Of a DNA stretch of 64,000 nucleotides, positions 1-9,817 are shown in pieces; within the stretch, counting starts at the first letter, position 1; every line of letters starts with the position of its first letter. The position numbers and the translations under genes are program-made. The stretch is from Conus ventricosus. Lineage: Eukaryota > Mollusca > Gastropoda > Neogastropoda > Conidae. The notes under the pieces were generated by a model. That model did not search any database. It was not told the DNA's origin and worked only from the letters and a program-made list of their open reading frames with translations. The DNA is taken from positions 57,344,529-57,408,528 of the forward strand of contig CM031600.1 of the NCBI GenBank assembly GCA_018398815.1, read 5' to 3'.

Positions 1-800
1 AGAGAGAGAGAGATTTAATACTTACGGTAATACTTACGCTCACTGTTTGCTGTCCTCAAAACGTTGTCAAGCCCATTCACCAGACGCAGACACACATTAC
101 TAGCCAACACAATTTGTTTTGCGTGTTTCATGCTTTTTTTTTTTTTTGCTGTGAGTGTAACATGCTTAATTTCCACATAAACATGAACAGATTTTGGTTT
201 GCGTGTTTCATGCATTTGTTTTTGCTGTGATTGTAACGTGCTTAATTTCCACATAAACATGAACAGATTTTGGTGTGCATGTTTCATGCTTTTTTACGCT
301 ACGTTTGTAACATGCTGAGTTTTTACACACACAAACACACACACACACTCACATGAGCATGTGTGTGGGAGGGAGAGAGAATGAGTGAGATAGAGAATCA
401 AAGCAACGCGAGACGGGGCGAAAGAAAGAGAGAGGGGGAGGGGGGGGGGGGGAGGGCAATGCAAGACAGGACAGAGGAAGACAGAGAGATTTTGTACTCA
501 CGGTTGTGCAGTGTTGTGTACTCACGGTTGTGCAGCGTAGTCCATGTAGGATGTATCCATCATTGTTAAAACTCAGCTCTACATGTTACTTATCACGGAC
601 TGTCCCGTTACATGGAAGATGATAATACAGTATTGCTGTTTTCCTTTGTATGCAAACAACTAAGAAGTCTCACAGACTGATTCTCTTTATCACTTTCCTG
701 TGAACTGATTTGGAAATTGTCGCGTTGGTTGCCAGCCAGCAAGTACTCGACTCATGGAGACAGAGAGAGACAGAGACAGAGAGAGACAGACAGACAGACA

Positions 801-855
<55 letters not shown>

Positions 856-1330
856 CGAACAGCACGAAGCCTAGCAGAGAGCACGCACGCTGCGTGTTAA
901 ACCGACACAGACAGTGACGTCAGACACGGAGAGGCTGTACTGGGCCGGGAACAAGAACGGTTTCAGTACTTTAACAACCCAACGTATAGCCTTCCAGCGG
1001 CCCGTTGCAGGTATATGACTTTGATAACTTAATACTGGAAACTAAAAACTTTCCTGAGAACAATTGTAAAAGCGGACAAAAAAACCCCAAAAGACCTGAA
1101 TTTAAGTTTTAATATTGTCAACAAACCCCAAAATGCACGAATTTTACTTATCTCAAAGAATGAAACTTTTTCCAGTCGCTCGCACTGATCAATTTGGTGT
1201 TTTGAAGATCTGGACAAAAGTGATATCCTGTCTACTTCTTTACAGAGCTAAGACTATTTGAACACAGCAACCACCGAAGATGATGAACTGCAGTATCCAA
1301 ACCACACCGAAATTCGCACTTTTGCCACAA
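1..1330. repeat. Simple-sequence and short tandem repeat region, no gene seen
   Basis: About 118-300 holds two and a half copies of a unit of roughly 80 bp that starts at a GCGTGTTTCATGC core and contains a T-run, then TTTCCACATAAACATGAACAG. About 490-540 repeats a 24-bp GTACTCACGGTTGTGCAG segment twice. Positions 760-851 are an almost pure GA/CAGA microsatellite. Open frames here are low-complexity and I see no coding signal on either strand. Confidence 0.7.
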
Positions 1331-1439
1331 ATTCACCACAGACAACACCACGCTCAAATCAACAATGGCGGGTCGCGCGCACTATGTCTGTGGTCGCGCG
1401 TCGTTCTTTCTGCTGCTGAAGGCCGGTTGACGCTGATTG

Positions 1440-1510
1440 GTTGATAGCTGGCGGCTTTATATAGCTGTGGGCCAGAAAAATGCCTAAGTCTCGCTGACAC
1501 TGAGTGCAGA
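1440..1510 (+). promoter_or_regulatory. Possible TATA-type promoter (weak)
   Basis: A TTTATATAG box lies near 1,454-1,462 in an otherwise GC-balanced stretch, followed about 30-40 bases later by a CTAAGTCTCGCTGACACTGA stretch that could hold a start site. The following 1,500-1,888 has no recognisable gene and runs into the VNTR. A TATA box with a short leader would also fit a retroelement terminal repeat. This is composition and spacing only; no transcript can be tied to it. Confidence 0.2.
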
Positions 1511-1888
1511 GCAAACGGCTGGGTTTCGTGTGCCGTGCGGCACGCGAAAATAGCTCACAGCGTGTTGTGGACAGAGACAATTCCGCTTTTCTCGGTGTAC
1601 CAGGGCTCAGCTGTGTGCAGTCGTTGTGTAAATATTGGTCAGCTATAGGCGCGATACAGACACCAAAGCAGTGTGTAGTTCGCTATTCTCCACGCTTTCA
1701 GTACTAGCGCGAGAAGCCCCTTCCGCCCTTATCTCCTGACTCTCCAGGGTGTCTGATACACGACCGCTAACAGTAACAGACCCAGCTGGTGGGGTGCGCG
1801 CGCACAATTTGTTTCTTCTGCTTTTTCCGTCTCACGCTATTGAAGACTTTGACTCAAGCGACTTAATGCAGCAGTCAGAACTGCCGTG

Positions 1889-2232
1889 TTGGCAGCAACC
1901 TTGGAGCAAACGAGGAGAGGCGACCGAGGATCAAGCCTCTGGGAGAATGAGGTCACTTGGCAGCAACCTTGGAGCAAACGAGGAGAGGCGACTGAGGATC
2001 AAGCCTCTGGGAGAATGAGGTCACTTGGCAGCAACCTTAGAGCAAACGAGGAGAGGCGACCGAGGATCAAGCCTCTGGGAGAATGAGGTCACTTGGCAGC
2101 AACCTTGGAGCAAACGAGGAGAGGCGACTGAGGATCAAGCCTCTGAGAGAATGAGGTCACCTGGCAGCAAACGAGGAGAGGCGACTGAGAATCAAGCCTC
2201 TGGGAGAATGAGGTCACTTGGCAGCAAACGAG
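1889..2232. repeat. 68-bp VNTR, array 1 (about five to six units)
   Basis: The unit runs from GAGGTCACTTGGCAGCAACC through GGAGCAAACGAGGAGAGGCG to CAAGCCTCTGGGAGAAT; successive GGTCACTT cores are 68 bp apart (for example 1,951 and 2,019). The last units are a 57-bp variant lacking the CCTTGGAGCAA segment between two GCAA repeats, which points to slippage or deletion across that short direct repeat. The same family forms the much longer array at 43,371-45,585. It marks the left edge of the duplicated block. Confidence 0.93.
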
Positions 2233-2599
2233 TCGACACTAACACGCATTCTGTGAATTAAGCAAAGAGGATTGAAAACGACGTAAGAATGATGCCACCG
2301 ACAGCAAACATGCCTTTCTCACACCAGAACATTTAATGAAAGCCTGCGTCACACCAGGCGAGTCACTCGTTCCCGTGCGCTCCGTTTTTGAACCGCGACT
2401 AGTGTGACCAGATAATCTAGAGTACGCGACCGCAAGAACGAAGCCTCGCTCGGTTTGGAAAGTGTTCAACAAGCAAAATTTCTCTCAGACAAGACACTCA
2501 AAAAGCAAAGGTGATCAGCTGATCAAAGCAAAAGTGAAGGTTGCGTTCTCCACAACCCACCATTTTCTCTGGCCCTGATCTTTCTGTTGTTGTCTGTAG

Positions 2600-2990
2600 T
2601 TGATCTAAAGTTACGTCCAGGATGTGTCCTCACTTTCAGATTCAGAGTCCAAACTTATTCTACTTCTTGCTTTTCTTCGTACACTCAGACAGGAACCCCA
2701 GAGGCGCTGATGAAGGCTGTTGTACGGCGGAGGCCCTCTTAGCTTTTAATGTGTGGGACAGTCCTGCAGGAAGTGTTTCACAGTCATTGGGGTTGTACCG
2801 CATGGGCACCCTGAAGACTCGCCAATGTGGACATTTGTGAACATGTGATGTCTTTGAGTCTGGGGTGCCTTGTCCTCAGTCTCACAATGCTCACTTGGTC
2901 TGGTCTGGGCAACAGGTAGTAAGCGTTCTTCTTGTTGATGTCTGGGTGCTGCTCAAGCCATCTTTTCTTCTTCTAATTTGCACACTCATC
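2600..2990 (-). pseudogene. LINE ORF2 C-terminal remnant (copy 1)
   Basis: Read on the minus strand, fragments of several frames give a run resembling the end of non-LTR retrotransposon ORF2. A segment like SIVRLRTRHPRL is followed by a cysteine-rich stretch CPCGTTPMTVKHFLQDCP, a C-x-C-H-C zinc-knuckle-like tail common in invertebrate LINEs. No RT core is present and stops interrupt every frame, so it is a dead 3' fragment. It lies about 250 bp beyond the fucosyltransferase stop codon and is carried in both copies of the duplication (second at about 45,960-46,350). The clade cannot be assigned from so short a piece. Confidence 0.6.
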
Positions 2991-3231
2991 ACTGAAATAA
3001 AAGAAGTCAGAACATCTGCATGTGCTCTGAATACAACAATATGGCATACACCGCACCGACGAGATGGGGGGTGGAGGGGGTGAGATCATGCGAATCAAAC
3101 CAAAACAGACTCAAAAATTGTTTGCAGCACCCGTGTCAATATGAGATTTTCGAAACAAATACTTAAGACTGGGGTCGAACAGCACAGAATCCAGACAGTC
3201 GTTCGGTGTGGTCCCAGTCCCAGGAAGGGGG

Positions 3232-3613
3232 TTATAAACCCACCCAGCCAGGGTAAATGTAATCCGTAGCGTTCAAATCATCGAAACTCTCGGCGAACTT
3301 GGAGCGGGCTCCAATGAAATCCTTCATGTAGGTTTTGATGCCGGGGTTCAAGTACCCCGCCCACCACCCGTACGTTCCAATGGACACGATCATGTGGTCC
3401 GTGAGCGTCAGCACCGCCATGTCCACCGCCGCCGAGTTGCCCTCCATGATGGTGACGTCACTCCGGTTCCGGGACACGTATCTCCGGCACCAGTCCGTGT
3501 CCTGGCTGGCCATCACGAAGTGCACGTGCCGAAGCGATCGGAGAAATACTGCATGGCCCGGGTGGTGTAGGCTGGCGTGACGGGGTTGTGGCCATTCCAG
3601 TAAGCAATCCAGC
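3232..3613 (-). CDS. Galactoside alpha-1,2-fucosyltransferase (GT11), last exon
   Basis: This exon encodes the C-terminal half of a Golgi type II fucosyltransferase that moves fucose from GDP-fucose to the 2-position of galactose. The sequence shows HFVMASQDTDWCRRYV, then SAAVDMAVLTLTDHMIVSIG and TYGWWAGYLNP, the classic GT11 block (acidic residue, long hydrophobic run, small-G-T-Y/F-x-W-A-x-Y-L). The stop is TAA at 3,234-3,232 after YIYPGWVGL. A T-rich tract and AAG acceptor precede it at 3,614. Near 3,528 one G is missing relative to the duplicate at 46.9 kb, which shifts the frame of the first 25 residues. Since the duplicate has the base, this may be a consensus error. Upstream exons are at 5,745-6,049 and 7,050-7,335. 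Confidence 0.85.
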
Positions 3614-4095
3614 CTTGGGTTAAAAAAAAAAAAAACAGGAAAAAAAAACCAACAAAGTATCAAAATCCGAACAACGAACGGACACGCACCTCACACTCAG
3701 CCTGTGAGTCATATGTATGTACAGTGATCAAAATAGGTGTCAACAGCGGTTAGCTAAAGCTATGAACACTAATGAATACATTCCCCGTTTATGACTGTTA
3801 CATGTGACGGAGGAAAAATGAAGTTCTGATAGCAGTCAGTCAAATCCAGCAGTGGAAAAAGAAACACACACGATAGTAAGTACCATGATGAACTGATTGA
3901 TGATAACCTGAAAACTCCACGCTGCCATTTGAAACTATCTCAAATTTACGACTGGCAGTCTCATTTTCTGCATGCTCGTTAAACAACGAACATAAAGCTT
4001 AAATGGTTTTTAACTATGATGTCATAGGTGCAAGGAACAAACATCATTTTAAGCGAAACTGGAGTTGTTTGTTAGAGTGGGTGGGGAGTGAGTGA

Positions 4096-4100
<5 letters not shown>

Positions 4101-4175
<75 letters not shown>

Positions 4176-4187
4176 TGTGTGTGTGTA
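4101..4187. repeat. (TG)n microsatellite
   Basis: About 85 bp of almost pure TG with single interruptions. The duplicate locus at 47,450-47,562 is longer and carries different interruptions, so the two copies have diverged mainly by repeat length here. Confidence 0.95.
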
Positions 4188-4529
4188 GCAATAGGAAAGA
4201 AAGAACAGCTGCAGCAACAATGATGACGCCATGGTCTGTCTACTCCTGTGGTCATAATCAAGACTCAACAAAGCTGACGCAACAGTCAGTTCAACCTACA
4301 ACTGGAACAGGAGAAGAACAGAACGACAGCACAAATGTCATAAAATCCATTAAAGTCAATACATGAAAAAAAAAGGAAAATCTGTCGCTATTGAGAGAAG
4401 AAAGCAGAAGACAAAAAAAAAAAAAGAAAAAGAAAAAAAAAAACGGGGGGGGGGGGGTTGTTTGGGGGGGGGGGGGGGGATTGAGGAGGAGCAGCAAAAA
4501 AAAGGAAGGGGGGGGGGTGGGGGGGGGGG

Positions 4530-5090
4530 GGGGCTGGCTGTCACGGCAGTCAGTTACATGAAGCAGTGGAAAACAAAAAATCCATGCTGTCATGGCGGTT
4601 ACTTTCATATATCAGTAGGGGGGAAAAAGCTGTCGTAGCAGTCAGTTACAGATAGTAGCAGACAAAAAAAAAAATTAAAAAAAAATTACAGCTGTCACAG
4701 CAGTCGAATTCATACAGCAACGAAAAACAGAAAATTGAAGATGACACGGCAGTCAACTACTGGGGAAAAAAAAACGGTGGAAAAGGGGTGGGGGTGGGGG
4801 GGGGGGGGAGAGAGAGAAACAGAGCTTGTCATAGCAATCATTTAAATCTAGTGATGAGAAAGAAAAAAAAAAGCTTTCATTGTTTATCAAAAAAAAAAAA
4901 AAAAAGAAAGAAAGAAAAAGCTGTCACAATAATCGTTTCAATTCAACAGTGGAAAAGAACAAAAGCAACCAAAAACAGCCCCCCCCCCCCCCCCGCACAA
5001 ACAAAAAACCTGTCACAGCAATCGGTTAAATCTAGCTGTGGAAAAAAAAAATCAAACTGCCACAGCTGTCACTTAAATCTAACATATGTT
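4530..5090. repeat. Decayed minisatellite with A-rich spacers (copy 1)
   Basis: A core close to GCTGTCACAGCAGTCAGTTA followed by ATCTAGCAGTGGAAAA recurs about every 60-75 bp: near 4,534, 4,586, 4,630, 4,690, 4,740, 4,826, 4,920, 5,009 and 5,057. Between cores lie runs of A (or A with G or T). A related core sits earlier at 3,830-3,870. It is duplicated at 47,861-48,410. Confidence 0.75.
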
Positions 5091-5384
5091 ATCACAAGTA
5101 TCTCGTAGGCTTTCTCTCCAGTTCTGGAATCGATGGGAAATGACCGATTCTTTAGATAGTGAGGAGAACTAACGGGGGAAATGACCCCCTAGCACATCAC
5201 ACACACACACACCTACCTACACACGCGCGCGCGTGCACGCACGAACGCACCCCCCCCCCCCCCCCACCACACACACTGTCGGCCAGGCTTTCAGATAGCT
5301 CCAAATGAGTTTTCTAATTCTGTCTTTTTGTTATGTCTTTGTGTGCGCGTACACTTGCGTTAGTTTGAAAACGGCGGTGTGAAC

Positions 5385-5475
5385 GCCTGTGTGTGTGTGT
5401 GTGTGTGTGGTGTGTGTGTGTGTGTGCGCGCGCGCGCGCGCGCGCGCGCGTGTATGCGTGCGTGCGTGCGTGAAG
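5385..5475. repeat. GT/GC alternating purine-pyrimidine tract
   Basis: A (GT)n run passes without a break into about 24 bp of pure GC alternation and back into TG/CG steps. Strict purine-pyrimidine alternation over about 60 bp is the sequence type best able to adopt Z-DNA. Copy 2 has a longer GT part and a shorter GC part at 48,706-48,790. Confidence 0.9.
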
Positions 5476-5744
5476 GCGCGCGCATGTGTGTGTATGTGTG
5501 CGTACGTTGTGTGTGTCCGTCTGTCTGTCTGTCTGCGCGCGTGTGTGCAAGCCAGTATGTATGGAAATGTGCTATGCGAGTGATAATGACGATGACAATG
5601 ACAGTGATGGTGATAGTGGTGGTGACGGCGACGGGGGGTCGCCGAGGGTGGCGGAGGAGACGAAGACGGGTGAAAGAAGTGGACTGAAGACTGTGAAGAA
5701 CCTCCATGAAGAGCTCCCCTCCCTTGCCTGTCAACTTCACTCAC

Positions 5745-6049
5745 CCGACTGGTCGCACCCGTCGAATCTGCATGCCCACCAACGTGGTGCGATTGCCCGC
5801 CCTCTGCTTCACCTTCCTGACGATACCCGGGCCTGCGCCAGCACGTCTCGCCGAAACTCTAACCGTGTCTTCACCTCCCCCTTGATCCGCTCAAAGTATC
5901 GCCAAGAGATGAGGCAGCCGGAGACGAGGTAGCGGTCGTCATGGGGCAGCTTGAGCAGCCTCTCGTCAAGCACGCAGCAGCGCCGCTGCTGGAAGTACAA
6001 GGCGTCCTGGCACTTCTTGTCGAAGTCTGGCGCCGCCACGGACTCCGGC
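5745..6049 (-). CDS. Galactoside alpha-1,2-fucosyltransferase (GT11), middle exon (partial)
   Basis: The minus strand reads out of the N gap into CQDALYFQQRRCC and then DDRYLVSGCLISWRYFERI. This matches the GT11 segment in which a conserved YL-SGY-SWRYF motif precedes the nucleotide-binding region. It continues to TTLVGMQIRRV, which aligns with the V-G-x-H-x-R-R motif that contacts GDP-fucose; here the histidine position is Q. A one-base shift near 5,820-5,830 separates the two halves. The exon probably ends at the GTGAGT donor at 5,744. The upstream boundary is hidden by N. This exon is absent from the duplicate at 43-49 kb, which shows which copy is the parent. Confidence 0.75.
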
Positions 6050-7049
6050 NNNNNNNNNNNNNNNNNNNNNNNNNNNNNNNNNNNNNNNNNNNNNNNNNNN
6101 NNNNNNNNNNNNNNNNNNNNNNNNNNNNNNNNNNNNNNNNNNNNNNNNNNNNNNNNNNNNNNNNNNNNNNNNNNNNNNNNNNNNNNNNNNNNNNNNNNNN
6201 NNNNNNNNNNNNNNNNNNNNNNNNNNNNNNNNNNNNNNNNNNNNNNNNNNNNNNNNNNNNNNNNNNNNNNNNNNNNNNNNNNNNNNNNNNNNNNNNNNNN
6301 NNNNNNNNNNNNNNNNNNNNNNNNNNNNNNNNNNNNNNNNNNNNNNNNNNNNNNNNNNNNNNNNNNNNNNNNNNNNNNNNNNNNNNNNNNNNNNNNNNNN
6401 NNNNNNNNNNNNNNNNNNNNNNNNNNNNNNNNNNNNNNNNNNNNNNNNNNNNNNNNNNNNNNNNNNNNNNNNNNNNNNNNNNNNNNNNNNNNNNNNNNNN
6501 NNNNNNNNNNNNNNNNNNNNNNNNNNNNNNNNNNNNNNNNNNNNNNNNNNNNNNNNNNNNNNNNNNNNNNNNNNNNNNNNNNNNNNNNNNNNNNNNNNNN
6601 NNNNNNNNNNNNNNNNNNNNNNNNNNNNNNNNNNNNNNNNNNNNNNNNNNNNNNNNNNNNNNNNNNNNNNNNNNNNNNNNNNNNNNNNNNNNNNNNNNNN
6701 NNNNNNNNNNNNNNNNNNNNNNNNNNNNNNNNNNNNNNNNNNNNNNNNNNNNNNNNNNNNNNNNNNNNNNNNNNNNNNNNNNNNNNNNNNNNNNNNNNNN
6801 NNNNNNNNNNNNNNNNNNNNNNNNNNNNNNNNNNNNNNNNNNNNNNNNNNNNNNNNNNNNNNNNNNNNNNNNNNNNNNNNNNNNNNNNNNNNNNNNNNNN
6901 NNNNNNNNNNNNNNNNNNNNNNNNNNNNNNNNNNNNNNNNNNNNNNNNNNNNNNNNNNNNNNNNNNNNNNNNNNNNNNNNNNNNNNNNNNNNNNNNNNNN
7001 NNNNNNNNNNNNNNNNNNNNNNNNNNNNNNNNNNNNNNNNNNNNNNNNN
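6050..7049. other. Assembly gap (1,000 N)
   Basis: Exactly 1,000 N, an arbitrary scaffolding length. It lies inside the fucosyltransferase gene, so part of the coding sequence and probably one intron boundary are missing. Long open frames that read through the N are meaningless. Confidence 0.99.
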
Positions 7050-7335
7050 GGATGCTCCAGCACCTGGCTAAGCACGGACCGGTCCTGCAGGAGCAAGGTC
7101 ATGTTGTTGGAGCGCGCGATGCCCAGGATGGACATGTAGAAGAAGAAGGCGTTGCCCACACGTCCGTTGAGGACGGCGCAGATGTAGACGTCCCTTTCGC
7201 TGAAGATGCGGGGCTTGTGTCGCGGCAGGACCGACTGCAGGAAGGAGCGGTAGGAGGGCAAGTAACGTCGGCAAGGGCTGTGGAGTATCACGACGGTCGT
7301 CAGAGCCAGCAGCACTGACAGCTTGAAGACCTGAA
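7050..7335 (-). CDS. Galactoside alpha-1,2-fucosyltransferase (GT11), N-terminal exon (partial)
   Basis: The minus-strand frame begins with a hydrophobic stretch VFKLSVLLALTTVVIL, fitting the signal anchor of a type II Golgi membrane enzyme. A short stem follows, then DVYICAVLNGRVGNAFFFYM and GIARSNNMTLLL. The N-G-R-x-G-N-x-F-x-Y block followed by G-I-A is the hallmark start of GT11 catalytic domains. There is no in-frame ATG before the anchor; a TTTCAG acceptor at 7,341-7,336 suggests that the start codon is in an upstream exon I cannot find. The 3' side runs into the N gap. Visible exons total roughly 320 residues, close to the usual length of about 340. Confidence 0.8.
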
Positions 7336-8796
7336 CTGAAACATGACCGTGAAGGTGAAGCCGAGTCTAAAAACCTAAGCGGGTGTGAAGTCATGTTGCT
7401 TACTGTTCAATCGGCCACAGGGGATACCGTCAGGACTGGTGTGCTTGTGTGTGAACGAACATTTAATTGTGATGGAGGTGCTGTAACAAAACAGACCTTT
7501 ATGCCTTCCATTCAGAATGTCTTCAATCTGTACCAGGAACGGGAGGGGGTGGAAGAGTTGGGGGGGGGGGGGGGGGGGGGGACTGTACAGAGAAGAAAGG
7601 GGCAATAGGGAGGGAATAAGAGGAAAACCGAGGTATGTCTAATACCAGGCATATGGACGATATGTACTGCATGGTCAGCCCATAACAACGTGACAAATGA
7701 AAGGTAAGGATCGGAAGGGTAGGGGCCAGGGACACAATAACAACAACAAAAGGGAAAAGGGGATAATGAAGGAGGGAGTGGTAGGGGGAAGTGCGGGGGT
7801 GGGTGATGTGAGGCGGGGTAAGAGGTTGGGGTACGTAGGGGAATGAAATGAAGGATAGGCTCCATCTTACAAGGAAAAGAGAAGAAGCGCAATTTGAAAA
7901 GAATGAAACAAAGGGAGGGGTGTGTTTTTCTTGGGGAGGGGGGAGAAATGGAGGAAGAGAGAGAGATTGAGAGAGAGAGAGTGAGAGAGAGAGAGAAAAA
8001 GATGTAGAAGAAGAAAAAGATTAGGAATACACCATTACAAGGTAGGAGAGGGTATGCACAGATGGGGGCAGAAGAAGCGATCCAAAAATCAATCAAATCA
8101 TTCTAAATTCCGGATTGTGTCTGTTCGACCCATATACACTGACAAAAGGGAAATCGTTTCTCTGTATTTCAACAAGAACTAGAACATGATTTCCTATGCC
8201 ATTTTTGAAAACGCGCGCGCTGGTGACCTAGCTACTCGTTTTTGAGAGAACCAGTATTTTAGGAAGAAGAAGAAGAAAACATGTTCAACTTGGAAATCAA
8301 AATTAGTGTTAAAGAAGACAGGTACTCCTTTCACATTTGAAGAGTAATTTGAAAAATTACCCTGATATCCTCATTCATATAAAATACACTTTCCCCATCT
8401 TCTCCTCCAAGTGAATCTCTTGCAGAAAGTACATAGAATTTTTCTTTCTTTTTCTAATCTCAGGCAATGGAAGACGTCACGTCTTTTCTTTGAAGTATTG
8501 AGGTCTTGACAACTGACTGATACAATCCACAGATCGCTAACCATTTTCAATTTAAGAGGAAAAATAGAAAAAAGGGGATTCGAGAGCGAGGCTTTGAAGC
8601 CGACAGCCGCTTTTTCCTTCGAGTGCTACATTTCAGCTTTTTTTTCTGCGCCGATTTTATTGGATGTGTTCCTGTGGGATAGTTTTTGGTGATAAAGGTT
8701 TGCTGAGTTTCTGTGTGTCTTGGCTAGACGGTATTTCGCTGTTTTTGTGGTATTTTATTTATTTTCTTTTTCAACATTGAATCTTGTATTTTCAAA
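7336..8796. other. Upstream/intronic DNA of the fucosyltransferase, no gene seen
   Basis: Holds a G-run (7,559-7,581), a purine-rich stretch with GA microsatellite (7,900-8,010) and AT-rich unique sequence. The missing first exon should lie here or beyond, but I could not identify an ATG followed by a donor that I would defend. Confidence 0.5.
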
Positions 8797-9369
8797 ATGG
8801 CGGACTCTCACGTTGAACACGTGTGCTGGTTGAAGACTCTTTTGAAAATGAACACGAGCGATCTTTTCAAGCGCTCGACATTTCTTTAGCCGCCGAAAGA
8901 ATCAGTGGTAGAGAAAAGTATGGTGGATGCTCAAGAAATTCGGGGACTGTATAGACTTTACCCATCGACGAGGGCTGCACGCAGCAAATGGCTAATTGAG
9001 GATTTGTCACTTGGTGGTGTTGTGCTTCGTTTGTATGACAAAAATCCTTTCGTATTCAGAGGACAGGACGACACTGAACATTCGGCTGCAAAGGTGTGGA
9101 TTTCTAATATCCCTCTCTCTTGCGACGGGGCAGACGTCCAGTCAGCTCTTGTCAGGCTGGGAGCTGTCTTACGCTCTCCCTTGATTCTGGAGAAAATGAG
9201 GAATAGAGACGGAAAATTGACGCGACTCTATCTGAAGGCGATTTATTTTCATAGATATCCCAGACAAACCAACAACACCCAAAAGGACGCAAAAGGAGAA
9301 CAAAAACAAAAACAAAAAAAGGTCCCAATTAATGATTCATTGCTTTCAGGAATCGTTCATCAATGTTGA
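8797..9369 (+). pseudogene. Retroelement ORF1-like remnant
   Basis: An ATG at 8,797 opens MADSHVEHVCW. After a one-base shift the frame continues with ALDISLAAERISG or MVDAQEIRGLYRLYP depending on frame. It then runs through RAARSKWLIEDLSLGGVVLR and KVWISNIPLSCDGADVQ to LGAVLRSPLILEKMRNRDGK. The K-V-W-I-x-x-I-P-x-S-x-D-G-x-x-V block looks like the RRM-like part of gag-type ORF1 proteins of invertebrate non-LTR elements, where zinc knuckles usually follow. Here the frame breaks at about 9,250 and degenerates into an A-rich tail before any knuckle. No RT is attached. The family call is by pattern only. Confidence 0.45.
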
Positions 9370-9401
9370 GTCTAAGTCCACCTTCAACAGCTTTCCGTTT
9401 T

Positions 9402-9817
9402 TCATCTTGGCCAGAATCTTTCCATTTGAAGACCAGGCAAGTTAAACATGCGGAATGTTCGTTGGCCTATTTCAACAAGAAAGTAATTTTGTTTAGTAAG
9501 GTCCTCGTTAATCGACACACCCGAATTCTTCAGTTTTCTCCTAGAGGTAACCCCCTGCGCCGTTTTTTCCGTTCGCATCAGGCCTGCCTGTACGGTGAGC
9601 GATTTCAATGTCAGCCGGGGAAACTGGAACACCAACTTGACGAGTAAAGATGTCCGTACATTTCTTGATGCAATCCTCTGCTGTCTCGGTCATGCCCTGC
9701 CCTGCTTCTTTGATCCCGTATACACGGACAGGCCATGAACGACCATACTGCGCATTGGTCATTCAGCGTCTCCACCTTGATGTTTTTGTTAATTGTTCGT
9801 TTCTTGATACAGTTCAC
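9402..9817 (-). pseudogene. LINE ORF1 (L1-type nucleic-acid chaperone) remnant
   Basis: The minus strand reads SWPVRVYGIKEAGQG, then a helix-like stretch ending GVPVSPADIEIAHRTG, and after frame changes RRKLKNSGVSINEDLTKQN. The order V-R-x-Y-G-I-x-E, then D-I-x-x-A-H-R-x-G, then K-L-K-x-S-G-x-S-I-x-E-D-L-T is that of the RRM plus C-terminal domain of L1-type ORF1 proteins in invertebrates. Three frames are needed and there is no ORF2, so it is a fragment. It lies 30 bp from the preceding plus-strand ORF1 remnant but in opposite orientation, so the two came from separate insertions. Confidence 0.6.

Larger units (their letters stand above)
1889..5696 (+). repeat. Duplicated block, copy 1 (partner 43,371-49,078)
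   Basis: From the VNTR to GGACTGAAGACTGT this block matches 43,371-49,078 in the same orientation and order: VNTR, 350-bp unique segment, LINE tail, last fucosyltransferase exon, and intron with TG, G, A and C runs. Outside the simple repeats and VNTR length, differences are sparse single bases and one-base indels. Left of the block this copy has unique DNA while copy 2 has a LINE. Right of it this copy continues into the next fucosyltransferase exon while copy 2 enters a hairpin. This copy therefore keeps the ancestral gene context. Confidence 0.9.
3614..5744 (-). other. Intron of the fucosyltransferase gene, repeat-filled
   Basis: Between the acceptor at 3,614 and a GTGAGT donor on the minus strand (plus-strand 5,744-5,739) there is no coding signal. 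It contains a TG microsatellite (4,101-4,187), poly-A and poly-G runs (4,416-4,535), a decayed minisatellite (4,530-5,090), a C run (4,979-4,994) and a GT/GC tract (5,385-5,475). A further small exon cannot be excluded, because joining the two visible exons directly leaves the phase uncertain. Confidence 0.65.

Noticed and set aside
1330..1888. LTR of a retrovirus-like element
   Set aside because: A TATA-like box is present, but there is no matching second terminal repeat, primer-binding site or polypurine tract.
1889..2261. Long plus-strand frames across the 68-bp repeat as a repetitive protein gene
   Set aside because: The unit is not a multiple of three and all frames cycle through the same three translations; 57-bp units and one-base indels do not preserve frame.
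3335..3580. Plus-strand 81-codon frame opposite the fucosyltransferase exon
   Set aside because: Antisense shadow of the exon; repeated at 46,684 for the same reason.
4044..4638. Cysteine/valine, histidine/threonine and proline-rich frames near 4-5.7 kb and 47-49 kb
   Set aside because: Translations of TG, CA, G and A microsatellites.
5941..7318. Apparent long open frames of 370-455 codons through the first N gap
   Set aside because: They consist almost wholly of N; only the ends encode fucosyltransferase, and not in the plus frames.
7400..8800. First fucosyltransferase exon upstream of 7,335
   Set aside because: No ATG with a following donor stands out; a guess would be arbitrary.
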